In this document: positions 46,902-55,522 of the stretch, piece after piece
How the letters are laid out: each line of letters begins with the position of its first letter
How positions within the stretch are numbered: the stretch's first letter is position 1
Assembly: GCA_016873655.1 (NCBI GenBank)
Contig: VGWI01000004.1
Span: forward strand, 1-64,000
DNA length: 64,000 nucleotides
Direction of reading: 5' to 3'
Source: Lentisphaerota bacterium
GTDB taxonomy: Bacteria > Verrucomicrobiota > Kiritimatiellia > UBA8416 > VGWI01
Made by a program: the position numbers and the translations under genes
The notes under the pieces: model-generated
Databases searched by the model: none
Seen by the model: only the letters and a program-made list of their open reading frames with translations
Told to the model about the DNA's origin: nothing

Positions 46902-47672
46902 CTACAGACGCTGAAGGGTCATTCCTCCGTCAACGTTGATGACCTGGCCGGTCGAGTAGGCCAGGTCGCCGCGCGCGAGCATGGCCACCGCGCGCCCGAT
47001 ATCGTCGGGCCGGCCCCATCGCGGCTGGACCATCAGGCCCTGCGCGATGAGACGGTCGTACTTCTCCTTAACAGCCGCGGTCATGTCGGTCTCGATCACG
47101 CCCGGGCGTATTTCGAACACGCCTATCCCGAACTCGCCCAAGCGCGCCGCCCACAGGCGCGTGGCCATGCTTACCCCCGCCTTGGAAACGCAGTACTCGC
47201 CGCGGTTCGGTGATGCTACTTCGGCCGAAACGGAGGATATATTCACTACGCACCCGGTGAACGACGGGTCCGCTTTGCGCTGATCCACCATCCAGCGCGC
47301 GACCGCCTGGGTCAGGAAATAGGGGCCCTGCAGGTTGATCCGCATCACCCACTCGTAGCTTTCCTCCGTTGCGTCAAGCATGTCGGCCCGCACTTTCGGC
47401 GCAACGCCGGCGTTGTTCACCAGCAGATCAAGCCGGCCGAATTTCGAGCGGATCGCGGATATCATTTCCGCTCTTGGCTTCGCGTCGGTCACATCGGCCC
47501 GGCAATAGAGAACATCGGCCCCGGCGGCGCTCAGTTCCGACACGGCCGGCTCAACTGCGTCGGCGGGATGAACGTCGTTGATTGCCAGGTTCCATCCCTC
47601 GGCCGCAAGGCAGCGGGCGATCCCGAGGCCTATTCCCCTGCCTGCGCCGGTTACCAGAGCGAGCTTATTCAC
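46902..47672 (-). CDS. Short-chain dehydrogenase/reductase, FabG-like
   Basis: 256 residues. Cofactor motif VTGAGRGIGLGIA, NNAG, catalytic Ser (NISSVS), YxxxK (EYCVSKAG) and the GQVINVDGG end: all classical SDR features. The 3-ketoacyl-ACP reductase label is generic; a sugar or polyol substrate is as likely here. Its ATG overlaps the stop of the upstream flavoenzyme gene by 4 nt, so the two are co-expressed. Confidence 0.9.
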   Translation of the reverse strand: MNKLALVTGAGRGIGLGIARCLAAEGWNLAINDVHPADAVEPAVSELSAAGADVLYCRADVTDAKPRAEMISAIRSKFGRLDLLVNNAGVAPKVRADMLDATEESYEWVMRINLQGPYFLTQAVARWMVDQRKADPSFTGCVVNISSVSAEVASPNRGEYCVSKAGVSMATRLWAARLGEFGIGVFEIRPGVIETDMTAAVKEKYDRLIAQGLMVQPRWGRPDDIGRAVAMLARGDLAYSTGQVINVDGGMTLQRL

Positions 47673-50323
47673 TGTTTCGCCTTCCTTTCTGCGGCCGGCG
47701 CGCGCATCGCAAGGTCCATTTCACCAGCCGCCTTCATCGCTTCGGCGATTCCGCGCACCGCCGTGGTGCCGCCGTTGACAAGGTCGCCGGCCGCGAAGAC
47801 GCGGCTGTTGCTCGTGCGGAATGAGCCCGGTTTTACGGCCAGGAGGCCGGAATCCGTGAATTCCAGGCCGGCCAACGCCTCGCGCACGCGGACGGAGACG
47901 CCTTGGCCGGTGGCCTCAACTGCGAGCCCCACATCCAGGATGCTTTCGCTGCCGGCAACAACAGACGGCCTGCGCCGTCCGGATACATCGGGATCAAGAA
48001 GCTCGGTCCGCGCGATCCGCAGGCCCTGGAGCTGTCCTGAACCGTCGGTCACGTAACCCACCGGCTGGGTCAGTACCAGCAGATGCACGCCGCGGGCGAT
48101 CAGGCGGTCTCGTTCGTCCGGCCAAGCCGGCATTTCCGCGAAGGACCGCCGGTACAGCAGGTACACGTCCCGCGCGCCGAGGCGGCAGGCTTCCGTGGCG
48201 GCATCTATGGCGGTGTTTCCGCCGCCTATCACCGCAACCCGGCCTGGAATGTTCTTGAAAGCGCCCGACTTGGATTCCTTCAGAAACTCGATCGCGCCAA
48301 CGACTCCTCCGGGTCTGCCGGCCGGATTGGGCTCAGCCATGCCGACTGCCAGCATCACGGAGTCGAACTCGGCTGTCAGCGCCTCAAGCCGGACGGACAC
48401 GCCAAGGGTCATGCCATAGCGGATCTCGATGCGGCCGGCCGCAACAGCGGGCGCCAGGATCGCGCCGATCTCTTCCTCCGGGTCCGAGAGTCTTTCGCCG
48501 GGAATCGCCTCAGCCGGAACGCCGCCGAGCCTGTTTCCGCGTTCGAAGAGGACCACCGTATGGCCAAGCTCGAGAAGCCTCACCGCGCATGCCACGCCGG
48601 CGGGGCCTCCGCCGACTACCGCCGCCCGCCGGCCAGATGTTTTCGCGGGCAGGCGGACGCCGGTTAGCCCCTGGAGCCGCGCCAGCCGGCTTGTGACAAG
48701 CTGAATATCCCGTATGGGGATGGGGTTCCTGCAGAACACATCTTCGATGCAGGACCCCTCGCACTGCACTTCGGCGGGGCAGACGAAACCGCACATTTCC
48801 GGCAGCAGATTTGACATGCGCAGGATGTTGTATGCCCCGGCAATGTCGCCGTCGGCGAAGGCGCGAAGGAACGACGGTATCTCGATATGGGCCGGACATC
48901 CGGCCGCACAGGTCGGTTCTTCGCACTCACGGCACCTGCCCGCTTCCGCGCGCAACCTGTCCACAGCGAACCTGCGCGCCAGCCGGTACTGAGGCCCGTA
49001 GACATCCGAATCCCTGACGACGCACCCGGTCTTTCCTCCGTCGCGCATGATCTGGGTGCAGGCCGAACAGGTGACGCAACACTTCGCTGGATCCATCTTC
49101 CCCGACTGAAGAACGTCTCTTACGCAGTCAGGGTAGGCGAACGCGCCCCGGCCTACCCCCAGCAGCGCCGCTCCGCCCGAACGGATCACCGCCGCTGCGA
49201 CGTTCGGCATGAACTGGCGCAGCCACGAGTAGCCGGACCCAACCACGGGCACCCCGGGCATGCTCCGCTGAACTGCCGCGGTGATATCCAGAAAACGTTT
49301 CAGTCCGGTCAGCGGATGCTCTTCCGGCACAGGCGCGCCGTAGACGGGGAAGTCGAAGGGCCGTCCGTAGTGCGGGTTGAAGTAAGGGTTGCCGATCGAG
49401 ACGTTCAGCAGCGGAGCGCCTGCGGCGGCAAGGCCTTCCGCGAGCTTCAGCGGCTCGGAAAGGTCAGGGGTGAGGCTGCCGTCGGTCTTCATCCCGAACC
49501 CGTAGGGGTGGGGGATGGCGTCGAACGCATTCATCCGGGTCGTGGCAAAGATCCCGCCGGTTTCGGCGCCGATGCGGCCCGCGGTTTCAAGAAGGAACCT
49601 GGCGCGGTTCTCGAAGGATCCGCCGTATCGGCCTTCTCTCGTGTGGGAGGCGAGCAGTTCCGAGACCAGGTATCGGTGACAGCTCTTTACGTCCACCCCG
49701 TCCACCCCGGCGGCTTCCGCAAGCCGCGCTGCGTTCACGTAGGCGTCCTGCAGACGGTCGAGTTCGCCATCGCTGATCAGCGGATAGTCTTTCGGCAGCC
49801 TGTGGATCGGGTCAAGGACCGGACTGTGGTGCGCGATGATCGGACGCGGTATGCCGTGCGGCTTGCTGTAGCGACCCGAATGGGTCAACTGGATGATGAT
49901 GACGACATCGTGACCGAACGCCGCGCGCGCGGTCTTCCTGATGGAGGAAACGAGGCGCGCGAACATGCCTGCGCTGCCGTCGTGCAGATAGAACTGGCCC
50001 GGGTTTGAGCGCGCCTCGGCGGCGACCGCGGTCGCCTCAATCCATATTGTCCCGAATCCGCCCTCAGCATAGCGTCTGTAGCGCCTGAAACTCAGTTCTC
50101 CCGGCGCGCCGTCGGCGTCGGCGTCAAAACCTTCCATGGGCTGGACCAGGAATCGGTTCGGCATCTTGACTTTGCCGACCGGCACCGGTTCCGCAAGCAC
50201 CGAAACATCGTCCGAAACCGGGAGGTCGAGCCCGAGCGTGGCGGCTGCTGACCGGAGTTCCTCGATCGAGCGGATGTGGAACCGGCGGTGCTGTTTCTGT
50301 TCTGGTTGTGAAGTTGTGGTCAT
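47669..50323 (-). CDS. Large fused flavin/iron-sulfur oxidoreductase (OYE-like barrel + GltD-like half)
   Basis: 884 residues from ATG 50323 (frame open to 50416). Residues ~45-400 form an Old Yellow Enzyme-type TIM barrel (FLVQPMEGFDADADGAPGEL; IQLTHSGRYS; GVDGVDVKSCHRYLVSELL; RYGGSFENRARFLLE). A cysteine cluster (CVTCSACTQ..GC) follows. A GltD-like part then has two 4Fe-4S sets (CRECEEPTCAAGCPAHIEIP; CGFVCPAEVQCEGSC), FAD- and NAD-binding motifs (AAVVGGGPAGVACA; VAVIGGGNTAIDAA) and ends VFAAGDLVNGG. 2,4-dienoyl-CoA reductases share the barrel-FeS-dinucleotide order, but this one has the fuller GltD N-terminal FeS module. Substrate unknown. Confidence 0.85.
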   Translation of the reverse strand: MTTTSQPEQKQHRRFHIRSIEELRSAAATLGLDLPVSDDVSVLAEPVPVGKVKMPNRFLVQPMEGFDADADGAPGELSFRRYRRYAEGGFGTIWIEATAVAAEARSNPGQFYLHDGSAGMFARLVSSIRKTARAAFGHDVVIIIQLTHSGRYSKPHGIPRPIIAHHSPVLDPIHRLPKDYPLISDGELDRLQDAYVNAARLAEAAGVDGVDVKSCHRYLVSELLASHTREGRYGGSFENRARFLLETAGRIGAETGGIFATTRMNAFDAIPHPYGFGMKTDGSLTPDLSEPLKLAEGLAAAGAPLLNVSIGNPYFNPHYGRPFDFPVYGAPVPEEHPLTGLKRFLDITAAVQRSMPGVPVVGSGYSWLRQFMPNVAAAVIRSGGAALLGVGRGAFAYPDCVRDVLQSGKMDPAKCCVTCSACTQIMRDGGKTGCVVRDSDVYGPQYRLARRFAVDRLRAEAGRCRECEEPTCAAGCPAHIEIPSFLRAFADGDIAGAYNILRMSNLLPEMCGFVCPAEVQCEGSCIEDVFCRNPIPIRDIQLVTSRLARLQGLTGVRLPAKTSGRRAAVVGGGPAGVACAVRLLELGHTVVLFERGNRLGGVPAEAIPGERLSDPEEEIGAILAPAVAAGRIEIRYGMTLGVSVRLEALTAEFDSVMLAVGMAEPNPAGRPGGVVGAIEFLKESKSGAFKNIPGRVAVIGGGNTAIDAATEACRLGARDVYLLYRRSFAEMPAWPDERDRLIARGVHLLVLTQPVGYVTDGSGQLQGLRIARTELLDPDVSGRRRPSVVAGSESILDVGLAVEATGQGVSVRVREALAGLEFTDSGLLAVKPGSFRTSNSRVFAAGDLVNGGTTAVRGIAEAMKAAGEMDLAMRAPAAERKAKQ

Positions 50324-50350
50324 TGCAGTCAACTGGCGGGGCATTATAAT
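50323..50350 (+). promoter_or_regulatory. Promoter of the KDPG aldolase gene
   Basis: TTGCAG (50323-50328), a 16-nt spacer and a perfect TATAAT (50345-50350). It overlaps the start of the divergent flavoenzyme gene, so the two genes may interfere with each other. Confidence 0.75.
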
Positions 50351-50394
50351 GGCCGCCCGACCGATTTCAACAACACAGCCCGGGGAGGAGCGCA

Positions 50395-51024
50395 ATGGAT
50401 CGAATTGCCAGGACAAGGATTGTACCCGCCGCCACAGTGGAGAACACCGACCAGGCCCTGAAACTGGCCGGCGCGCTGATGGATGGCGGTCTGGATATCG
50501 TTGAATTCACGTTCAGAACCGAGGCAGCCGGGAAGGCGATCGCCGCGGTGGCGCGGGAGTTCCCTGACATGCTCGTGGGGGCCGGGACTGTTCTCAATGA
50601 AGACCAGGTTCGCCGGTCTGTTGACGCCGGGGCCGGGTTTGCGGTTGCTCCGGGACTGAATCCCAAGGTTGCTGAGTTGGCCAGGCGGATGGGGCTTTCC
50701 TTCATCCCGGGCGTCGCTACGCCGACGGAGATCGAGGCGGCGATGGCGCTCGGTATCAAGCTCCTGAAGTTCTTTCCTGCCGAGAACCTGGGCGGAATGA
50801 AGATGCTGAGCGCACTTTCCGGGCCTTACGGGCACACTGGCATCAAGTTTCTGCCCACCGGCGGAATCGGGGCTTCGAACGCCAGGGACTACCTCGCTTT
50901 GCCCATAGTCGCTGCCGTTGGCGGTTCCTGGATGGTCGCAAAGGAACTGGTCAAGGCTGGCGACTGGGCGAAAATAACGGCCCTTTCACGCGATGCGGTT
51001 GCGATGGTCGCGGCGTTGCGATAG
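50395..51024 (+). CDS. eda: 2-dehydro-3-deoxyphosphogluconate (KDPG/KHG) aldolase
   Basis: 209 residues, full length. Catalytic Glu in IVEFTFRTEAA, VGAGTVLNEDQV, APGLNPKVAELARRMG, PGVATPTEIE.. and the Schiff-base Lys in LLKFFPAENLGG, then FLPTGGIG. It splits KDPG into pyruvate and glyceraldehyde 3-phosphate in Entner-Doudoroff or uronate breakdown. GGGGAGGAGC precedes ATG 50395. Confidence 0.93.
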   Translation: MDRIARTRIVPAATVENTDQALKLAGALMDGGLDIVEFTFRTEAAGKAIAAVAREFPDMLVGAGTVLNEDQVRRSVDAGAGFAVAPGLNPKVAELARRMGLSFIPGVATPTEIEAAMALGIKLLKFFPAENLGGMKMLSALSGPYGHTGIKFLPTGGIGASNARDYLALPIVAAVGGSWMVAKELVKAGDWAKITALSRDAVAMVAALR

Positions 51025-51119
51025 GGCGATGCAGGAAGAACAGCGGCAGGATGCCCGCGCCAGAGTCGGCATTCTGCCGGGGCGGCGTTCGCCGTCTGTC
51101 AGCCCCTGGACTCTTCCCG

Positions 51120-51266
51120 GTTCCGCCTCTTGAGGTCTCCCGCCGCGATGCGGTCCTTGTTCAGGTCGGCGACGGCGACGACCAGGCCCCCGGGATGTTA
51201 CGCGAACTGCTTGACGTGCCCCTTGCCCATGCCAAGGCCGATTACGGCGACCTTCAGTTTCTCCAT
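51120..51266 (-). pseudogene. N-terminal fragment of a Gfo/Idh/MocA oxidoreductase
   Basis: From ATG 51266 the frame reads MEKLKVAVIGLGMGKGHVKQ, then FA, an in-frame TAA, and continues HPGGLVVAVADLNKDRIAAG before losing similarity. This is the Rossmann start of the family. The remaining ~300 residues are gone. The rest of the 322-nt gap between eda and tsaE holds nothing else I can identify. Confidence 0.7.
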
Positions 51267-51346
51267 GTTCCAGCCTTTCGGAATGAACGCGCCCCGCCTC
51301 TTGCCGGCGGCAATGGGGAGTGAAAGTAGTTTATTAGTACCGATAT

Positions 51347-51814
51347 TCAAGAGCGAACCGGCGCGGCCGGCGGCTCGAGCAGTATGGTGCGGCCATGGCC
51401 GTCCGGCGGCACGGAGAAGCGGATTCTGACGGCCGAAGCCGGGATCAGGTCGCCGGCCCGCTCGGCCCATTCAATCGCGGTGACGCCGCTCGAAAAGATG
51501 TACTCCTCCAGGCCAAGCGCGAGCGCCTCGTCGGGACTGGAGATGCGATAGAGGTCCACATGGTACAGCGGGCGTCCGGGGCCGCGATACTCGTTGGCTA
51601 TAGTGAATGTGGGGCTCGTGACAAGCCTTCCAATGCCCAGCGCCCTTGCGAGTCCCTGCGTGAAGCATGTTTTGCCGCTGCCGAGGTCGCCGGAGAGCGC
51701 CACCACGAGCGGCCCGGTCATCCGGGTCACGAGCAGCGATGCAAGCGCATGCGTCGTGGAAGTGTCAGGGCTGAGGAACGGCTGGTTCCACGGTATCTGC
51801 GCCGGACGTGTCAT
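51347..51814 (-). CDS. tsaE: tRNA t6A modification ATPase TsaE
   Basis: 155 residues from ATG 51814. P-loop LSGDLGSGKTCFTQGLARAL, then VTSPTFTIANEY, LYHVDLYRI and GVTAIEWAERAGDLIP, all YjeE/TsaE signatures. Partner of TsaB/TsaD in making threonylcarbamoyl-adenosine at tRNA position 37. Overlaps the thiL stop by 4 nt. Confidence 0.92.
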   Translation of the reverse strand: MTRPAQIPWNQPFLSPDTSTTHALASLLVTRMTGPLVVALSGDLGSGKTCFTQGLARALGIGRLVTSPTFTIANEYRGPGRPLYHVDLYRISSPDEALALGLEEYIFSSGVTAIEWAERAGDLIPASAVRIRFSVPPDGHGRTILLEPPAAPVRS

Positions 51815-52773
51815 GGCCTGTCGCCTCTCCGGAAATGATCGAAATGGGAACAACCGGGAACGGGTGTGCTGCCGCCTTTGCCGGAAAGGATCAGGTTTCC
51901 CTTGTTGGCGGTAATGCGTCCGATGCGGGTGCAAGGCAGGCTGAACATGGCGTGCCAGCGGGCGTCGAAAGCGTCGGCCTCTTCCGCGGGCAAAGTGAAC
52001 AGAAGCTCGAAATCCTCTCCGTCGTGGAGCGCGTGCTCGACCGGCGAGAGTCCATCGGCGGCCTGCGCGGCGGCGGGAGAAACGGGAATCAAGTCCTGCT
52101 CGATCACCGCCCCGACGCCGCTCATCTCGAGTATATGCATCATGTCCCGCGCAAGGCCGTCGCTGACGTCTATCGCGGAGGTGACGATTCCGGACTCCCG
52201 CAGCCAGATGCCTTCCCTGACGCGCGGTTCGAAGGAGAGATGGCGGCCGGCGATGCTGCATCCCAGTGAGCCGGTCACATAGACGGCATCGCCCGTCCCG
52301 GCGCCGGACCGGAGCAGCGCGCGCCCGGCGGGCACGCGTCCAACGGCGAAGATGTGCAGGGCAAGGTCCGATGAGCGCGCCGTATCGCCGCCCACAATGG
52401 CGAGTCCGTGGCGCGCGGCAAGGCCGGCGGCGCCGTCGTAGACCGCTTCCACGAATGCTGCTGGCGTATCCGGCGGCGCGGAAAGATCAATCAACGCCCA
52501 GTCCGGTTCCGCACCCATCGCGGCAAGATCGCTCAGGGCGCGGCCGGCAACCTTGTGGCCAACCGACCGGGGATCGGAGTCGGGCAGGAAGTGGGTTCCC
52601 TGTATCACCGCGTCGGAGGTCAGCACGAGATCGAACGCGGAGTCTGGCGTCGGCCTAACGACAGCGGCATCGTCGCCGATGCCGGTCACGACGCCGCGGG
52701 CCGGACCGAGCCTGCCGGCAAGGCGGCGGATAAGTTCGAGTTCTCCTACGTCGGCGAGAAGACCTTTACTCAT
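51811..52773 (-). CDS. thiL: Thiamine-monophosphate kinase
   Basis: 320 residues from ATG 52773. ThiL/PurM-fold text: GIGDDAAVV, LTSDAVIQGTHFLPD, GHKVAGRALSDLAAMGA, GLAIVGGDTARS, ISDG-type IDVSDGLARDM, and HDGEDFELLFTL. It phosphorylates TMP to the cofactor thiamine diphosphate. Overlaps the glycosyltransferase gene by 8 nt. No TPP riboswitch precedes it, as expected for an internal operon gene. Confidence 0.92.
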   Translation of the reverse strand: MSKGLLADVGELELIRRLAGRLGPARGVVTGIGDDAAVVRPTPDSAFDLVLTSDAVIQGTHFLPDSDPRSVGHKVAGRALSDLAAMGAEPDWALIDLSAPPDTPAAFVEAVYDGAAGLAARHGLAIVGGDTARSSDLALHIFAVGRVPAGRALLRSGAGTGDAVYVTGSLGCSIAGRHLSFEPRVREGIWLRESGIVTSAIDVSDGLARDMMHILEMSGVGAVIEQDLIPVSPAAAQAADGLSPVEHALHDGEDFELLFTLPAEEADAFDARWHAMFSLPCTRIGRITANKGNLILSGKGGSTPVPGCSHFDHFRRGDRP

Positions 52774-53890
52774 GACGGGTGGTATTGTCCAGACGCGGCA
52801 GCGTCGGGGCAAGCAGGTTCCGCAGTTCTGACTCGGCGTCGCGTGCAGTGAACCGTGCCACCCTCTCGCACTGTCCGCGCAGCACGGAACGGCGCAGCGG
52901 TGTCTCGCCGGCCAGCAGCCCCATCATTTCCGCAACGGCGGCGAAGTCCTTCTTCCTGAAGATGACCCCGGCACCGTCCATCGTTTCCGGCACCGCCCCG
53001 GCCTCGAAAGCGAGAACCGGCACGCCCGCCTTCATCGCTTCAAGCAGCGGGATACAGAAGCCTTCGTGTTCGCTCATGCAGACAAAGACCGACGCCGCGG
53101 CGTAGCATGCGTTGAGTTCCTCCTGCGGGATCGAGCCGGTGAAGAGCACGTTGCCGATGCCGGCCTCGCGGGCGGCCGCCCTGACATAGGCCGCGTACCT
53201 CTCGGTTCCGGCGTAGGAACCGGCGTGCACCAGGCGGGCGTCGGGGTCAACGAAACGCTGGAAGAAGGCGAACGCGGTGATGACATCCTCGATCTTCTTG
53301 TTCGGCGCGCCTCTTCCGACGAACAGGACATTGGTGCGGCCGTCGGCGAGGGCGCGGAGCATGCCGGGGGAGGTGCGGTCGAGACTCTCGAGTTCCAGGG
53401 CCAGGGGGAACACGCTCACGTCTCCGTAGCCCATCTCCCGGAGTTCGGCGGCGTTGAAGGCGCTGTCCGCAAGAACGATGTGCGCCGCGCCGGAGAGGGC
53501 GCACGCCTGGCGGCGTCCGAGCTCGAGGTTGGCCGCTGTTGACTGGTTGATCAGTCTGAAGAAGGACGATGGCGTTATGTTGTGGTAGAGGAGCACACGC
53601 CGGCAGGGCAGGACCTGGAACAGGTCGTTGGCGGGCGATCCGATTGACAGATGCAGAAGTGCGATGTCTTCCGGCGCGCATCGCAGGCCGGCGAGATCGC
53701 GGGCATCGCCCCTGAGCTCAGGCAGTATCCGGCGGGTCTCGCAGTAGATATCGGAGGCGAATCCCCAGCGCCGGAACATATCGCGCAGCACGCGCGCCTC
53801 GTTGCTGATGGCATCGCTCTTCGCGTAACCTGCCACGAGCTGGTGAATCGAAGGCATAGTCAACGGCTCTCCGGCCTCCGGCGTCCTCAC
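52766..53890 (-). CDS. Glycosyltransferase, group 1 / GT4 family
   Basis: 374 residues from a GTG overlapping the stop of the TPR gene (GTGA). The donor-binding C-terminal half is typical GT4: VLFVGRGAPNKKIEDVITAF, GNVLFTGSIPQEELNACYAA, CMSEHEGFCIPLLEAMKAGV and VLAFEAGAVPET. The N-terminal half is a Rossmann-like acceptor domain. No membrane helix. It probably builds a cell-surface glycan. Confidence 0.88.
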   Translation of the reverse strand: MRTPEAGEPLTMPSIHQLVAGYAKSDAISNEARVLRDMFRRWGFASDIYCETRRILPELRGDARDLAGLRCAPEDIALLHLSIGSPANDLFQVLPCRRVLLYHNITPSSFFRLINQSTAANLELGRRQACALSGAAHIVLADSAFNAAELREMGYGDVSVFPLALELESLDRTSPGMLRALADGRTNVLFVGRGAPNKKIEDVITAFAFFQRFVDPDARLVHAGSYAGTERYAAYVRAAAREAGIGNVLFTGSIPQEELNACYAAASVFVCMSEHEGFCIPLLEAMKAGVPVLAFEAGAVPETMDGAGVIFRKKDFAAVAEMMGLLAGETPLRRSVLRGQCERVARFTARDAESELRNLLAPTLPRLDNTTRHE

Positions 53891-55341
53891 CGCGCTTCCG
53901 CGCCGCAGCCGTGTGTCGCGGACGGCCGCGACGCTTCGCCGGCAAGCTTCTCGCGTACATTATCGTCGGTGGGATCGGCGGCAAGACTCTTCTTCCAGCA
54001 TTCGGCGGCATCTTCCCTCCTGCCGAGTGCATCGTAGACGTCGCCGAGGTGGTCAAGGACCACCGGATCCTCCGGCAGCAGCGCGGCCGCCTTCAGCATC
54101 AGCTCGAGGGCCTCCCCGAACTTGCCCTCCCGGTAAGCCACCCATGCGAGCGTGTCCACGTATGCCCCGTTTGCCGGTTCGAGTTCGAGTGCGTGTTCCA
54201 CGAGCCTCCTTGCTTCTCCAAGGTTGATGCCGGCGTCGGCCCACATGTAGGCGAGGTAGTTCAGAATGGCGTGGTCGTCAGGGTACTTCTCCAGCCCGCG
54301 CCGGAACACCTCCTCGGCCTGGCGGTGTTCTCCGGCCTGTTCGCATGCGGAACCGAAGTGGAGGTAGAAAGCACTGGTGAGTGGCTTTTCCGGTGATGAG
54401 GCGGCGACCTGTTCGGCCAGCCGGAACGATTCCACCGCTTCCTCAAGTTTGCCGTCCTGCATCTGGAAAACGGCCACCGAGAGCAGAATCGTCTGGTCGC
54501 CGGGCATGCGGGCGAGGGCGCGGGACAGGGTGCCGGCTGCCTTGTCCCGGTCGGTCCCGCGCTGGAGCAGGGCGAGGTTGACGAAGGCGTCTGGCCTTGG
54601 CGCGGCGCTGCGGGTGACAGTGTCGAGATGGCGGATTGCCGCATCCTTGTCGCCCATATCCTCGTAAAGCCCGGCCAGGAGCATCCTGATATCGTTTTCG
54701 TTTTCGGGCGAGTCGGGCAGAAGAAACTCAAAGCACGCCGCGGCCCGGCTAATCTCCCTCGCGGAAACGAAGTCGGCCGCCATCCTGTAGCAGAATGAGA
54801 CCAGAGTTTGCGGGTTGGATGCCTTCTTCCGGCCGTCAGAAATCGCTTCCAGCGCTTCCTGGTCGCGTTTCGCTGAGAAGAGGACGCGGACAAGCTGAAT
54901 GTGCAGAACATCGTACTGCGGTGCGATCTCGACCGCTTTCCGGTAGTGCCTTACCGCGTCGTCCGTTCTGCCGGCGGCCTCGCATGCGACTGCCAGATCC
55001 GCGCGCGCAAGGCTTCGCGGTTCGCGTTTGCAGGCTTGTTCGAGGAGGCTGATCGCCTCGTCCATCCTGCCGGTGCGCAAGAGCGCGGCAGCCGCCCTTG
55101 CCGTCACACGGTAGGCGTCCGGGTCCAGCTCGTGAGCTCGGACCAGCATGTCGGCTGCGTCGTCCGACTGCAACCCGCCGTCCGCTTCCCTGACCGCCGC
55201 GGTTGCGTAGAGGGCGAGCGCCCTCGCCGTTGCGAGTTCGGAATCGTCAAGCCGCGGGGAGGTCCGGCGCATGGAAGCGCACGAAGCTGCCAGGGCTGCA
55301 ATGAAAACAAGAACCGGCGTGCAATGGGCGAGCCGGGACAC
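53887..55341 (-). CDS. TPR-repeat lipoprotein
   Basis: 484 residues from a GTG at 55341 that places a lipoprotein signal (LVFIAALAASC) near the N-terminus; the frame is open to 55410. About ten tetratricopeptide repeats follow (e.g. AISLLEQACKREPRSLARAD, DDAVRHYRKAVEIAPQYDVL, EARRLVEHALELEPANGAYV). It would be a membrane-attached scaffold; the cargo is unknown. It may assist the glycosyltransferase encoded next. Confidence 0.85.
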   Translation of the reverse strand: MSRLAHCTPVLVFIAALAASCASMRRTSPRLDDSELATARALALYATAAVREADGGLQSDDAADMLVRAHELDPDAYRVTARAAAALLRTGRMDEAISLLEQACKREPRSLARADLAVACEAAGRTDDAVRHYRKAVEIAPQYDVLHIQLVRVLFSAKRDQEALEAISDGRKKASNPQTLVSFCYRMAADFVSAREISRAAACFEFLLPDSPENENDIRMLLAGLYEDMGDKDAAIRHLDTVTRSAAPRPDAFVNLALLQRGTDRDKAAGTLSRALARMPGDQTILLSVAVFQMQDGKLEEAVESFRLAEQVAASSPEKPLTSAFYLHFGSACEQAGEHRQAEEVFRRGLEKYPDDHAILNYLAYMWADAGINLGEARRLVEHALELEPANGAYVDTLAWVAYREGKFGEALELMLKAAALLPEDPVVLDHLGDVYDALGRREDAAECWKKSLAADPTDDNVREKLAGEASRPSATHGCGAEAR

Positions 55342-55384
55342 GGGAACCCGAGTGCCGCGCCATGCATGCGGCGCGGCGCGGGCT

Positions 55385-55474
55385 CTACTTGTTCTTGTGA
55401 CGCAAAGCACGCTGCCGTTTCCGGTACTTGTGCTTGGACATCTTCTTCGTGCGCTTCTTCTTGATGCTGCCCAC
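55385..55474 (-). CDS. 29-residue basic protein, AURKAIP1/COX24 domain
   Basis: GTG start at 55474 with AAGGAGGGATA just upstream, 29 codons, TAG at 55385. The product starts VGSIKKKRTKKMSKHKYRKR and is rich in Lys/Arg. It matches the short AURKAIP1/COX24 C-terminal domain proteins of several bacterial phyla, which are probably ribosome-associated (family inference). The perfect ribosome site and the position between hisG and the TPR gene support a real gene. Confidence 0.85.
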   Translation of the reverse strand: MGSIKKKRTKKMSKHKYRKRQRALRHKNK

Positions 55475-55522
55475 GGCGTATCCCTCCTTGTTGGTCCTGT
55501 GCCCGTGCCGGCGTGTGCCGGC

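Noticed and set aside
52774-52900. TPP riboswitch ahead of thiL
   Set aside because: thiL starts inside the end of the upstream glycosyltransferase gene, and I see no conserved TPP aptamer sequence.
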